64,000 nucleotides of DNA, from the NCBI GenBank assembly GCA_029204225.1, contig CM055096.1, positions 5,047,163 through 5,111,162 of the forward strand, given 5' to 3'. The DNA is from Diphasiastrum complanatum. Lineage: Eukaryota; Streptophyta; Lycopodiopsida; Lycopodiales; Lycopodiaceae. Shown here piece by piece: positions 1-10,635 of this stretch; the first letter of the stretch is position 1; the number at the start of each line of letters is the position of its first letter. The notes under the pieces are model-generated. The model was not told where the DNA came from. It ran no database searches and saw only the letters and a program-made list of their open reading frames with translations. The translations under genes and the position numbers were made by a program.

Positions 1-212
1 CAAATGAATACCATGCATTTAAATGTAGGTTCAAGGTGCCCACACATGTGGACAGTATGTATTTGGACCCCTACCAAGTTTGGGATCAAATATTCTCACC
101 AAAATCAAGATTATAGCTTGCCCTCTCAATACTAGTTTTTAGCACCAAACTTGCTAAAAATGGATTTGCATTAGATCAATGGATTATGCTCTTGTACTTG
201 GCTCTGATACCA
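1..212 (-). mobile_element. Copia-type retrotransposon leader fragment
   Basis: This looks like the untranslated leader of a minus-strand Copia-type element that runs off the left edge. The sign is an initiator-Met-type primer binding site at its right end (201-212, read on the minus strand), placed directly against an LTR-like terminus that starts TGTGAAAG at 213. No gag reading frame is visible in the 200 bases present. Confidence 0.5.
201..212 (-). other. Primer binding site, initiator tRNA-Met type
   Basis: On the minus strand this reads TGGTATCAGAGC, the usual plant Copia primer binding site complementary to the 3' end of initiator tRNA-Met. It sits right after an LTR end in CA, as expected. 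Confidence 0.75.
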
Positions 213-570
213 TGTGAAAGTACTATGCTTTAGGACCATAAATGGATCTACAATAGATCTACAAGAGTGACTGCATGCTTGCTTAACAATCTATCAAAAA
301 ACTAGTCATCAAAAAGTTGATCTAGATTGGCCATTTGACAAACAACAAGCATTAGACATCAATAACTCTCACACTACTGAGAAGTAACTCTCACAGCATG
401 GTCCATTGAGCTCAAAATGTCATTTTTTATCTATGACCAAGTCGTGAGAGTTCATATGAATTTTTGACTAAGTTGTAAGGGAAAAACCTATCCACAACTT
501 TCGCAACCATCAATAACTCTCGAACTACTAGGAAAGAACATTCGCGCCACAAGAAAATTGGTTTTCTAGC
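213..570 (-). repeat. LTR-like segment, extent uncertain
   Basis: Sequence next to the primer binding site, so probably the 5' LTR of the minus-strand Copia fragment at 1-212. Its outer end is not defined: no second LTR copy occurs in the window. A tandemly duplicated segment begins at 571 and may interrupt it. No gene is seen here. Confidence 0.35.
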
Positions 571-1758
571 TGTAAAATAGTACAAAGAATCCTCGCAAGG
601 CCAACCCTCACCTAAAGAACCATCGCAGATAGGATCAATAGCAAGATCTGCCTTAGGTCTATTGATTGTGAACATATCTGGCCAAGCGGTGCTAGGATCA
701 GGGAAATATCTGGAAAAAACCAAGAAAAAGAGATAAATGGCACACTATTAGCCAATAGAACTCATCAGATCTTGTCATATCTAGGTTGCAGAACAACATC
801 TATCAAGATCCAACATCCTTGCACTGAACCAAGTGAATGAATCTTAGATCAAGATGATCAGTACCATCCATACTGTCCATCCATATTTGTCTTCTTCCAT
901 CCCATTCCATCTTCCATCTCTTTTTGACAGTGTTTCCCTCATAGTGTTCATTGGTTATATCCATCCATTTTTCTTTTTACTTTTCATCCATACTGGTCAA
1001 TCCTTACTGTTTTCTTTTTCTACACTCAAAAAAAAAAAAAAGTGAAACTCCACCGTTATACAACCCTTGAAGCAATTTTGTCCATCATGACAATACTGCA
1101 TTCCAGCCATGACTACCGAGTTTGTGCTATTGACTATATTTAGATGTTTTATGATGAGACAATTCAACAATACACCAGGCAAATGTTTGATCTGGTAAAA
1201 ATATTTGATCTATTGAGTCAAGGGACCATAATGCAAAACTTCTATATTGGATTAGTAGACAACATCAAGTCTGGTATGAAAAGCTGGCGGCAATACCATT
1301 GTGTTAGTTTGAGATTCTGTTTCAGAATTGGACACTTGTTGGCAGTTTGGTTTTGGATACAAACTGAACACCATACATATTTTCTTCAAGGATATTGTAA
1401 CTGGTTCTGATCTGGCACATAGAAGAAGATAATACAACACCTTGTAAGGCCTTTAGTTTTTGATCAAATTGGATAGTCAGTTGTTCTATCTGCTGTTTGT
1501 GAAGCTTTATCATTTGTTCCATCAACAGATCTGTTGAAATATTGGAAGCATTGGAGGTTGATGTTACCCAAGGAGTCGGATGATGGGTTGTTGGATAGGA
1601 ATTGTCATTTGAGCCTTCATCCTCTTCTCTAATAGCGTATTCATGGTTTTCTACAGTGAGGCGTACTGCTTTCGGTGTTTAAGCTCTCTTTGGATGCTTC
1701 GTGGTAATCATGCGAGGAACCACATAATGACCACATGGACGGATTCAGGGCTATGACT
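571..1758. repeat. Tandem duplication, copy 1 (about 1.19 kb)
   Basis: Direct repeat unit whose second copy starts at 1759 (offset 1188). The two copies align nearly end to end with point changes and small indels, for example in the A-tract near 1029 versus 2229 and at 2056. The unit contains part of a decayed Gypsy-type gag on the minus strand and otherwise no recognisable gene. Confidence 0.85.
1322..1755 (-). pseudogene. Gypsy-type gag remnant, duplicated copy
   Basis: Minus-strand fragment corresponding to the middle and C-terminal gag of the Gypsy elements at 14-17 kb and 29-31 kb. Visible matches are an acidic stretch of the AIREED type, a serine/threonine-rich linker, and a helical stretch with KLHKQQIEQL. 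Several frames are needed to follow it, so it cannot be expressed. Its 5' part is missing because the tandem duplication ends at 1758. Confidence 0.55.
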
Positions 1759-2960
1759 GTAAAATAGTACAAATAATCCTTGCAAGGCCAACCCTCACCT
1801 AAAGAACCATCGCAGATAGGATCAATAGCAAGATCTGCCTTAGGTCTATTTATTGTGAACATATCAGGCCAAGCGGTGCTAGGATCAGGGATATCTGGAA
1901 AAAACCAAGAGAAGGGCTAAATGGCACACTATTAGCCAATAGAACTCATCAGATCTTGTCAGATCTAGGTTGCAAAAGAACATCTATCAAGATCCAACAT
2001 CCTTGCACTGAACCAAGTGAATGAATGTTAGATCAAGATGATCAGTACCAAGAAAAATTAGTACCATCCATACTATCCATCCATCATTTGTCTTCTTCCA
2101 TCCCCATTCCATCTTCCATCTCTTCTTGACAGTGTTTCCCTCATAGTGTTCATCGGTTATATCCATTCATTTTTCTTTTTACTTTTTCATCCATACTAGT
2201 CAATCCTTACTGTTTTCTTTTTCTACACTAAAAAAAAAACCAAAAGTGAAACTCCACCGTTATACAACCCTTGAAGCAATTTTGTCCATCATGATAATAC
2301 TGCATTCCAGCCATGACTACCGAGTTTGTGCGATTGACTATATTTTTAGATGTTTTCTGATGAGACAGTTCAACAATACACCAGGCAAATGTTTGATCTG
2401 GTAAAAGATTTGATCTATTGAGTCAAGGGACCATAATGCAGAACTTCTATATTGGATTAGTAGACAACATCAAGTCTGGTATGAAAAGCACTGGCGGCAA
2501 TACCATTGTGTTAGTTTGAGATTATGTTCAGAATTGGACACTTGTTGGCAGTTTGGTTTTGGGTACAAACCGAACACCATACATTTTTTCTTCGAGGATA
2601 TTGTAACTGGTTCTGATCTGGCACATAGAAGAAGATAATACAACACCTTGTAAGGCCTTTAGTTTTTGATCAAATTGGATAGTTAGTTGTTCTATCTGCT
2701 GTTTGTGAAGCTTTGTCATTTGTTCCATCAGCAGATCTGTTGAAATATTGGAAGCATTGGAGGTTGATGTTACCCAAGGAGTCGGATGATGGGTTGCTGG
2801 ATAGGAACGTCATTTGAGCTTTCATCCTCTTCTCTAATAGCGTCTTCCATGGTTTTCTACAATGAGGCGTACTGCTTTCGGCGTTTAAGCTCTCTTTGGA
2901 TGCTTTGTGGTAATCATGCGAGGAACCACACTATCACCACATGGGCGGAGTCAGGGATAT
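1759..2960. repeat. Tandem duplication, copy 2 (about 1.2 kb)
   Basis: Second copy of the unit at 571-1758. It continues to the right into more of the same gag remnant, which copy 1 lacks. Copy 2 is therefore the end attached to the original element and copy 1 is the duplicated piece. Confidence 0.85.
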
Positions 2961-3200
2961 GTTGCATTTGAATTGCAGATGTTTGACCCATTCGATATAG
3001 TCCTGGAACCTTTCTTGCTTTCTCATCTTGACCTTGCTCAATAGGAGAAATGGATCTTACAAGAACTTTCTTGGTTTAAATCAGGTGATAAGAGTCGCTT
3101 AAACCCCTTCCAAAGTAGACTTTTCTTTGGCTGACTAGTTGAGAAACCTATCTTGGGCTGTAGCTAACGACATGGAAACATCTTTAATTTTTTCGCAGGA
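2528..3200 (-). pseudogene. Gypsy-type gag remnant
   Basis: Minus-strand gag relic, broken by frameshifts and stops. Read from 3200 down, pieces match in order the gag of Gypsy H (15503-16192): a segment like KGFKRLL, then YIEWVKHLQFKC (H has YIERMKRLRSEC), then WFLA followed by SIQRELKRR (H has KQIRRELKH), an acidic AIREEDE segment, and a Q-rich helix. Gag would form the particle shell around element RNA. The shared order makes the family assignment firm, although no zinc knuckle or pol follows. Confidence 0.7.
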
Positions 3201-3359
3201 GTCTATTCGCCATCAATCTTGCACACTTGTTTGTAGATGTGCCGCAATCACTTACGATCTCAATACGACATCCAAACCTAATAATAATATGTTCATAAAG
3301 CAACTTAGCCATTGATATTGCATCTGCAACTCAAACTGCTTTTGCTTCAACCCACTTGG

Positions 3360-4012
3360 TGTGAGAGATTTCAACTAGTTTAGTCTAGTTTAGTCATATT
3401 TTGGTAAATTGTCAATTGAGGACAAAACTCATTTTAAACTTATAGATAAACTTTTTAAAGTTATATTAGTTTAAAATACATTCAATAAATACATTTTGAA
3501 AGTGTGAGAAAGTTGGTAGTCGAGTTTGAGAGAGATTCAAATTTGAACTTTGGGTACATTGAATCTAGACCCATAAATAGTAGGGTTTACATTTTGGAGA
3601 GAAAGCCAAGGGGCCAAATAGGATTTAAACACTCTATAAAAGGATGTAACTCGTGGAGAGACACATCGTCTCTCTTGTCTCTCTCATTTCATCGTTATAC
3701 ATGGTTCTCTTTGGGTTCTACTACTCATTGGTGCACTCTCTTGATGATATCTTGCAATCTTGTGTGTATAATGATCATTTGTTGTTATTTTTGGTTTGAC
3801 ACATGTGAAATACAGTAGGGTACTATAATTGTACAAAAAACAACTATATTTTATGTTTTGGTTCATGTTTGATCAATATCTCTTAGAGTTTGCATCTCAT
3901 CTTGTATGTAGATGCTGATTTTTCTACATTGGCAGGATTGTTGGTTTGCTCCTTATTGTAACCAAAGATTAGGGACATGGATTGGATCTTGAATGATCTG
4001 AAATCCTTCACA
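3360..4012 (+). repeat. 5' LTR of element A
   Basis: 653-bp LTR starting TGTGAGAG and ending TTCACA directly before the primer binding site. Related LTRs occur at 8182 and, more diverged, at 40290 and 43167, which makes A, A2 and G one family. It contains a TATA box at 3635. Confidence 0.85.
3635..3642 (+). promoter_or_regulatory. TATA box in LTR of element A
   Basis: TATAAAAG, about 275 bp into the LTR and kept in the other family LTRs (8457-8464; TATAAAAGG near 43305). The position suits a U3/R promoter for element RNA. Confidence 0.6.
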
Positions 4013-4024
4013 TGGTATCAGAGC
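4013..4024 (+). other. Primer binding site, initiator tRNA-Met type
   Basis: TGGTATCAGAGC immediately after the LTR end. The leader from here to the gag start at 4614 has no gene and is partly repeated at 8932-9148. Confidence 0.85.
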
Positions 4025-4613
4025 TATTGTGTTTCAGGTTATGAAAGGATCAGCCATCTTTAGCAAGGATTTTGGAGGAGTTACCAATGCTAGAGCATGC
4101 TAGATTGATCTCTACTCAAAAATCAGCATTTTTGCATGTGTAGAATTGATCTTTTGTAGCTCAAAACTCAATATAGGGTTATATACTTGATCAATTCCGA
4201 TTTCCCACTTGGCTTAATGGAATTAGATGATTTTTGGTTCATTAGGAAGGTCTCATTGGAGTCTACAAGAAGATATACCAAGTTTCTAGAAATTGCATGT
4301 AGAAATTTGAGATATTCAATTTTTGTGATTTTGTCAAAACCCTAATTTGATTGGATCTCTAGTTTGTGAGGTCACTGAACTTCATTTGAGTGTGTTTCAA
4401 TCTTAGGAAGTGGCAAGAATCATTAGATTGAGTATAGATCATAGGTTGATCAAGATCTCACTATTCTATGTGTTGATTTTCTAGTTAGAAGTGCTAGAAG
4501 AGATTTGAGAGGTTCCATATCTTTGTGATTTCTTCTTGAGTTCATTTTTTGTCATTCAAGAGAGTGCTTTGTGCATTGGAACAGGTTGAAAGAGAAGATC
4601 AGGTCACTTCAAC

Positions 4614-5385
4614 ATGGCTACAAGTGGTGGATTTATGTTGGAGAGCAATGATAGGCTTACCTCAATCAACTATTCTACTTGGAAGGTGAGGATGGAGTCC
4701 TTATTGGAGATAAATGAGTTGATGGATATTGTTGCAGGTTTGGAGGAGACCTCAAGCACCTCAAGATCAAGTGAGGTATGACAAGAGAGCAAAGAAAGCT
4801 CTACACATGATCAAGATGAATGTTCCCAATGAACTTCTCAAGGAGATTGGTAAGTGCACATCATCTTTGGAGGCTTGGAAAGCTTTGATGAAGCTTTATG
4901 AATCCAAGTCTACATTAAGAGTTCTTGCTCTTAGGAGGAAAATCTTTCAAAGTCTGCAGAATAAGAAAGAGAGTATTCATGCTTTTGTTTTGAGGGTTAA
5001 AGCATTCAATGATGAGTTAGCATGTATTGATGAAAGCATTTAAGGAGGTAAAACTTGTTCAAGCTATACGTAATGGCTTGTTGGATGATCATGCTAATCT
5101 TGTTCAAAGTTTTGCTATTCAGAAGACCTTGTCAATTATTATGGATTTGCAAGATATCTTGGTAAATGAGGAGTATAGGCTTCAATCAAGAGGAGGTGGA
5201 TCTACATCAACATCTCAATATGAAGAGGATGCTATGTTCAAGGGCAAGTTCAAGGGCAAAGGCAAAGGCAAGTGGTCTAAAGGGCAAGATCAAGGTGAGA
5301 CTTCTTCTTTTGGCAAAAAGAAAGATAAGTCTAAGTTTATATGCTTTTATTGTGGAATCAAAGGACATTTTGCAAATGAATGTTG
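4614..5385 (+). pseudogene. Copia gag (element A), frameshifted
   Basis: Starts at an ATG after the leader with a segment typical of plant Copia gag (LTSINYSTWKVRMESLL). The frame shifts near 4738 and again near 5042. The gag core includes LKEIGKCTSSLEAWKALMKL, and the end has a lysine/glycine-rich stretch followed by the zinc knuckle CFYCGIKGHFANEC, intact as CX2CX4HX4C at about 5341-5385. Gag packages element RNA. The stop directly after the knuckle and the two frameshifts make this copy nonfunctional. Confidence 0.85.
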
Positions 5386-5820
5386 AAGAAGCAAAGAGAT
5401 GAAGGTAGCAAGCAAATCAACTTTACTACTAATGATGAGGATCTAGGTGATGGTGATTCTCTTTTGATGTGTTCTTCAAGTCCAATATCAAGTGAAGGTG
5501 ACAAAGATTCATGGTCGATTGATAGTGGAGCTAGTTCACACACTAGTCACGAGGAGTTCTTTACTTCTTTGGTCACTTATGATGGAGTCAAGAAAAGCAA
5601 TTCACATGGCCAAATGGTGGCACGTGTGTGATTGAAGGTATTTGTTCAACTCCTATTTGTCTTCCTACTAATAGGAAAGCAAGACTTGATGGTGTTTTTT
5701 ATATTCCTTCACTTTCAAAAAATTTGCTAAGTGTTGGTCGAATGATAGAGAAAGGATACATGGTAAAGTTTGGTGGTGATGCTTGTTTCATTACAAAAGA
5801 ACAAATCTTAGACAAGGTAG
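5386..5820 (+). pseudogene. Copia protease and pre-integrase region (element A)
   Basis: Contains the aspartic protease motif WSIDSGASSH near 5512-5541 and, after a frame change near 5625, the usual pre-integrase stretch FYIPSLSKNLLSVGRMI. The protease would cleave the Gag-Pol polyprotein. Frame changes separate it from gag and from what follows. The order gag, knuckle, protease, pre-integrase is the standard Copia order. Confidence 0.8.
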
Positions 5821-7395
5821 ACTTTTCAAGCTTGATGCTTTTGTTATGGCTAACAAAAAGGATGGAATGGAAAAGGAAATTGGTCTCAACTTTCCATAGA
5901 TTGGTCTCAACTTTCCAAAGTTTCTTTTCAGCATCCATAAGATTGGTGGATCTTATGCAAAGTCTAAAAAGCTTCCTCATGCTAGATCTAGGTCAAGATC
6001 TAATATGCTTCTTGGAGATGTTCATCTTTGTGCTAACTTGGCTAGTCTTGAGGATAATGATGGTGTTTCAATGGTTCTTCATGGCAGTGCAAGCATGCAA
6101 AAGATAAGGAACGAGCTAACTTCATCAATGGAGATGAAGGTTCTTCCTTGGAAAAAGTTGTTGCTAATGATTTCTTTGATCATATGAAAAAAGATGTTGC
6201 TAGGTGCTTGCATGAAGGAGATGGTTCTTTGACACCCTTTTGTGATGAGTCCAATAAAGTCATTTTTGCAGCAAGTGGAGTCACATGTCTTCATTAAGAG
6301 AGTAGATCAAATGGTTTTATCAAGAGACTTGGTGAGGGAGATAGTCACAAGTCAAGAAGAAGAGAAGTATGTGAAGAGTTCAAAGTAGAGTGTATTTTGA
6401 ATGATGTCATTGTGAATGATAGTGAGGAAGAATCTTTATCATATGAGTCAGTACATAAATCATTGAGTAGAAGTTCTTGTTGAAAAAAAGAGAGTACTTC
6501 AATCATCCTTATGTTGAAGGTACTAATCATTTTTTTCATGGCTTCTAATGTCTTTGACGTTTCTACTTCTTATGATGCAATCATTAAGAGGGAGTCTTAT
6601 GAAGGAAAGAGCAATTAAGGATTGGTTCTTGGAAATATCCAAGTCATGGATCTTAGATCTCTTCATCAACTCAAATGATTCTATCATTGTGAATTGATCA
6701 CTCATGATGAAGATGACAAAAGGTTGGTTGGAAAAGACTACATGGAGCAAATTGAAAGGCAATTTTTTCAAGGAAAGGGAGATCTCATTGGTGAGCTTAT
6801 TGAGGTTTTCTATGGACTCAAGAAGGCTGGATTTACTAGGTTTGATACTCATCTTCACCTACTCTACTTCATGTTGGATGGAAAGTTTGGAATCTATCTT
6901 TTGATTTATGATGGTGCCACCAATGACATTGATTTCACTAACCTTTGTGGAAATTCGAGATCAAGAATTGACGAGATCTTGTTGGATCTAGATCATATGT
7001 TTGAGAGGGAGTATTTCCAGAGGTTCAGGTCTGAAGATATTCATATCTTTGATGATCAAGACAAAGGTAAGCAAGTGGAAGCGACTCACTTTCTTTTACT
7101 CGGATGTTTTGGAGAAGCCTCTTGTGTAGATGATGCTATGCAAGTGGATATTGGTTCTCAAAGTTTCAATACTAGAAAAGCAAGTAATGGATCTAGAAAA
7201 CAACGTTTGTCCAATTACTTTGATAGTCAAGATCAAGAGCAAGAGGTTGGTCTCAAAGAGCGTCAACAACACAAAAGGAAAGGTGGCAATTTGGAGCTAG
7301 TTAAGAGCATCAAAGGAGAGGTAATTGGCAAAGATGTTATGGATATGTTTTTGCAGCTTATTGAAGACTCAAGTAAGGTCAAAGGACAGCAATGA
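5821..7395 (+). pseudogene. Derived pol region of element A
   Basis: Stands where integrase and RT should be. Near 5960-6010 a relic of the integrase amino end is visible (in A2: AKSKELPYSRSRSRSN, compare the Copia consensus around SHKLPYSRS). Near 6800-6920 there is YGLKKAGFTRFD followed by LLIYDGATNDI. This resembles the Copia RT segment YGLKQA...LLYVDD, but the catalytic YVDD is gone and the sequence between is deleted. The last 233 codons (6694-7395) are open. The rest is unrecognised, with acidic and lysine-rich stretches. Copy A2 (12527-14005) is collinear with fewer stops, so the derived sequence predates both copies. Confidence 0.55.
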
Positions 7396-8181
7396 TGTGT
7401 TTTTCAAGTTTACTTTACTTGTTCTATGTCATGTTTGAGCTATTTCATGTGGATGTGTGCAAATTGTCAAGATATGGATAAACTAGCTACATTGTCTTGC
7501 AATATCTTATTGTTGGAGTTGTACTAGAATTCTTGGATGGTTTTACTGATGGAAATAAAGCTATTGGAGGTTCATTATGTCGCTCATCCATGCCTAAGTT
7601 CTCAAATGTTGAGCTACTTGGTGCCAATACTTGGAGATTGTCAATTTTTGGTGAATTCATAGTCATTTTCTTGTATCAAGTAGATCTTGAAGATGGACCC
7701 ATGCAACCTACTTGTTTATGGAATCATGTGGTACTAGATGTGCGTCATTGATGTACTCACCTACTCATGGATTTCAAGGTTTGATGGTTTCTTGTGGCAA
7801 GATGGAGATGGAGGCTCATTCATGGAGTTTTATGGTGGAGACATATCAAGAAAGGACAAAGTTAAGGAGACAAGCAAGCAAATGGTCATCACTCACATTT
7901 ATTGTTTGGTTGCTATAATTTTCCAGATTGTTCAAAGTTTGAAATATGGAGGAATCATTTCATTCACATTCTATTTGGTTCTTCATGTTCTAGTTATATC
8001 TTGATGTGTAAAATTGATGTAAGAAATAGTGAAGCATCCAATTTGGACACTATTCTCTATATCAATTATGGAAACTACTTTAGAATCTTAGAAAGGAGAT
8101 CTATATTTAGCATGGATATCATTCTAAAGTTGGATCAAAGTATAATGGTTAAAACTATGCCAAACCTAGTTGAAGATGGAG
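7396..8181 (+). other. 3' internal region of element A, unrecognised module
   Basis: Several overlapping short frames reach the polypurine tract and LTR. A stretch LDGFTDGNKAIGG near 7530 could be a faint RNase H relic (Copia: GFTDADWAG), but this is weak. Near 7935-8060 the translation NHFIHILF...SEASNLDTIL resembles NHVFTCF...SEASKVDTYIL in the ORFs of D and D', and the DNA also matches around gtgaagcatccaa. So A and D share a module just upstream of the 3' LTR. Function unknown. Confidence 0.4.
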
Positions 8182-8919
8182 TGTGAAAGATTTCAACTAG
8201 TTTAGTCTAGTTTAGTCATATTTTGGTAAATTGTCAATTGAGGCCAAAACTCATTTTAGATTTAGAGATAAACTTTTCCAAGTTATATTAGTTTAAAATA
8301 CATTCAATAAACACTTTTGAAAGTGTGGGAAAGTTGGTAGTCAAGTTTGAGAGAGATTCAAATTTGAACTTTGGGTACATTAAATCTAGATCCAAAAATA
8401 GTAGGGTTTACATTTTGGAGGGAAAGCCAAGTGGCCAAATAGGGGTTTGGACTCTCTATAAAAGAATGTAACTCATGGAGAGACACATCTTCTCTCTTCT
8501 CTCTCTCTCATTTCATCATTTTACATGGCTCTCTTTGGGTTCTTCTTGTCGTGGGATGAATAGGACCCAGTCAAGGCCCCATTTCTCGAATGGTGCTTGC
8601 GATAAAACCAGATGTAAAAGGTTCATAATTCTATCGTGTAGGATGATGTGCTCATTGACAAAAATCACATGACTGAATATAATTTTCTGTATATTCATGA
8701 AGTGTAGGCCAACAACACCCTGATTGTAAAAGTTTGCGAACATTGATATTTGTTGAAAAATATCCTCTGCCCATTCCATCATGGGAAAAACATTATAAGT
8801 CAAGTACTGCATGCAGCAAACACATCTTCGCAAAATATCATCCTGTAATTTGCAGAGACTTATTGTAACCAAAGATCAGGGACATGGATTGAATCTTGAA
8901 TGATCTGAAATCCTTCAAA
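8182..8919 (+). repeat. LTR shared by elements A and A2
   Basis: Starts TGTGAAAG and ends before a primer binding site at 8920-8931. It serves as 3' LTR of A and 5' LTR of A2. TATAAAAG lies at 8457. The part matching 3721-3951 of the left LTR is replaced by foreign sequence at 8545-8860. The terminal CA has become AA. Confidence 0.8.
8545..8860 (-). pseudogene. Gypsy integrase fragment inside the A/A2 LTR
   Basis: Minus-strand scrap with an open frame. It contains FEKWGLDWVLFIP, which matches the start of the Ty3/Gypsy integrase core (typically EKWGLDFIGPI), preceded by a cysteine pair (RCVCCMQYL) that may be the end of the HHCC zinc finger. LTR sequence resumes cleanly on both sides, and about 230 bp of LTR is missing, so this is a replacement and not a simple insertion. 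Too short to function. Confidence 0.65.
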
Positions 8920-9340
8920 TGGTATCAGAGCTCTTGTCTTTCAGGTTACGAAAGGATCAGCCATCTTTAGCAAGGCTTTGGAGGAGTTATTAGAGCATGC
9001 TAGATTGATTTCTACTCAGAAATCAACATTTTTGCATGTGTAGAATTGATCTTTTGTAGGTCAAAACTCAATATAAGGTTATACTTGATCAATCTGATTT
9101 CACACTTGGTCTACTAAAATTAGACAATTTTTGGTGCATTAGAAAGGCTTGCGTTGATCTCAGTAAGCATAAAAACTATGAGTTGGTGGATCCATACAAA
9201 AGAAGAAAATATTGTGTTGTCGGGAAGAATCATTGCTGGGATATTAGTAGTGATAACCTGTTTGTTCTGATACCATGTCGGGAGGCTACAAGAAGATATA
9301 ACAGAAAGTAACAGTTGGAATTACCTGCTTCATGCCAATC

Positions 9341-10549
9341 TCACATAACGGCCAAATAGCTTCCTGGGTAGGCAAAACTCAAGGCTTTATATTCGGCTTC
9401 TGTAGAAGAAAGAGAAATAGTATCTTGCTTCTTGCTAGACCATGAAAAACAACCGCTACCAAAATTGAAGGCATAACCTGCTGTTGACTTTCTATCATCT
9501 ATACTTCCTACACAATCAGCGTCCACATAACCTTGCAACTTAGGTAAAACACTTTGTCTTTTGTAGATTAGACAAAGGTTAGGTGTACCTTTCACATACC
9601 TCAAAATCCTTTTTGCAACTTTCCAATGGTCCATAGTGGGTGATGACATGAATTGGCTAATCAAACTTACAGCATAGCAGATATCATGTTGCGTAGTCGT
9701 AAGATATATCAAACTTCCAACTAGCTGACGAAATAGTGTAGCATCAACATGTGCACTATCATCAATACGAGGTAATCTCTTACCAGCTTTGCAAGGGGTA
9801 ATGGAAGGTTTGCACTCTATCATGTGAAATCTCTCCAATATCTTGCCCACATACTTGTTTTGACATAACGTGATATCACTGCTAGTTTGCCATACTTCAA
9901 CACCCAAGCAATAGTGCATAAGATCTAAATCTGTCATCTCAAATTGCTTGCATAAGTTGGCTTTGATAGAATGAGTGAGGTTCTCATCATTGCCCGTGAT
10001 AATGATATCATCAACGTAAAGTACAATCAAGGCAATGTTGTCATCATTTATAAGAACATAAAGGTTTAGATCTGAATTTGTTCTTACAAACCCATGAGAA
10101 AGAAAGTAACTGTCAATGTGTCCATACCATGCACGTGGCGCTTGCTTAAGGCCATAAAGTGCTTTGTGTAGTTTACATACCTTCTGTTCTTGCCCTTTTG
10201 CCATGAAGCCCTGCGGTTGGACCATGTAGACTTCTTCCTCTAAGTCATCATTAAAAAATACAGACTTCACATCCATTTGATGGATCTTTCGCCCAAAATG
10301 AGATGCTAAGGCAATGATAAGACGTAGTGTAGTCCACTTAGCCACTGGAGCAAATGTCTCTTCATAGTCAATTCCTTTGCTTTGCTCATAACCCTTCACT
10401 ACTAGGTGTGCCTTGTACTTTGATATTGTGCTATCCGCATGAAACTTTGTTCTAAACACCCATTTGTTGTCAATGGGTTTCTTTCCAAGTGGTAGATCAA
10501 CCAACTCCCATGTATCATGCCTGTGGATGGATTCTATCTCTTCTTCCAT
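9341..10549 (-). pseudogene. Copia reverse transcriptase and RNase H (element C)
   Basis: 402 open codons cover nearly the whole RT-RNase H part. Visible are KWVFRTKFHADS, the ETFAPVAKWTTLRLIIALA block, YGLKQAPRAWY, the catalytic LYVDDIIITG (about residue 178), the connection HWKVAKRILRYVKGT, and RNase H DADCVGSIDDRKSTAGYAF then LSSTEAEYKAL. RT would copy element RNA into DNA from the tRNA primer. The C-terminal part of RNase H and the end of pol are lost just after 9341. Upstream, a TGA near 10598 and a frameshift near 10640-10680 break the join to integrase. The catalytic residues of RT are intact. Confidence 0.92.
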
Positions 10550-10635
10550 TGCCCTTTGCCACTCTTTGTGATCTTTTGCCTCATCAAAGGTTGATGGCTC
10601 TCAACACTTCAAAATGTCAGTCATTAGGCCATAGT

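Larger units (their letters stand above)
3360..8919 (+). mobile_element. Element A: degenerate Copia-derived LTR retrotransposon
   Basis: A 5.56-kb element bounded by LTRs at 3360-4012 and 8182-8919, with an initiator-Met primer binding site after the left LTR and a short purine tract (gaagatggag) before the right one. The coding region has gag, a CCHC knuckle, a DSGAS protease motif and the start of integrase. Pol is then reduced to a few remnants and unrecognised sequence, so the element could not have made working RT or integrase. Frameshifts throughout show it is dead. The right LTR is followed by another primer binding site and leader, so A and A2 (8182-14005) share that LTR. Confidence 0.8.
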
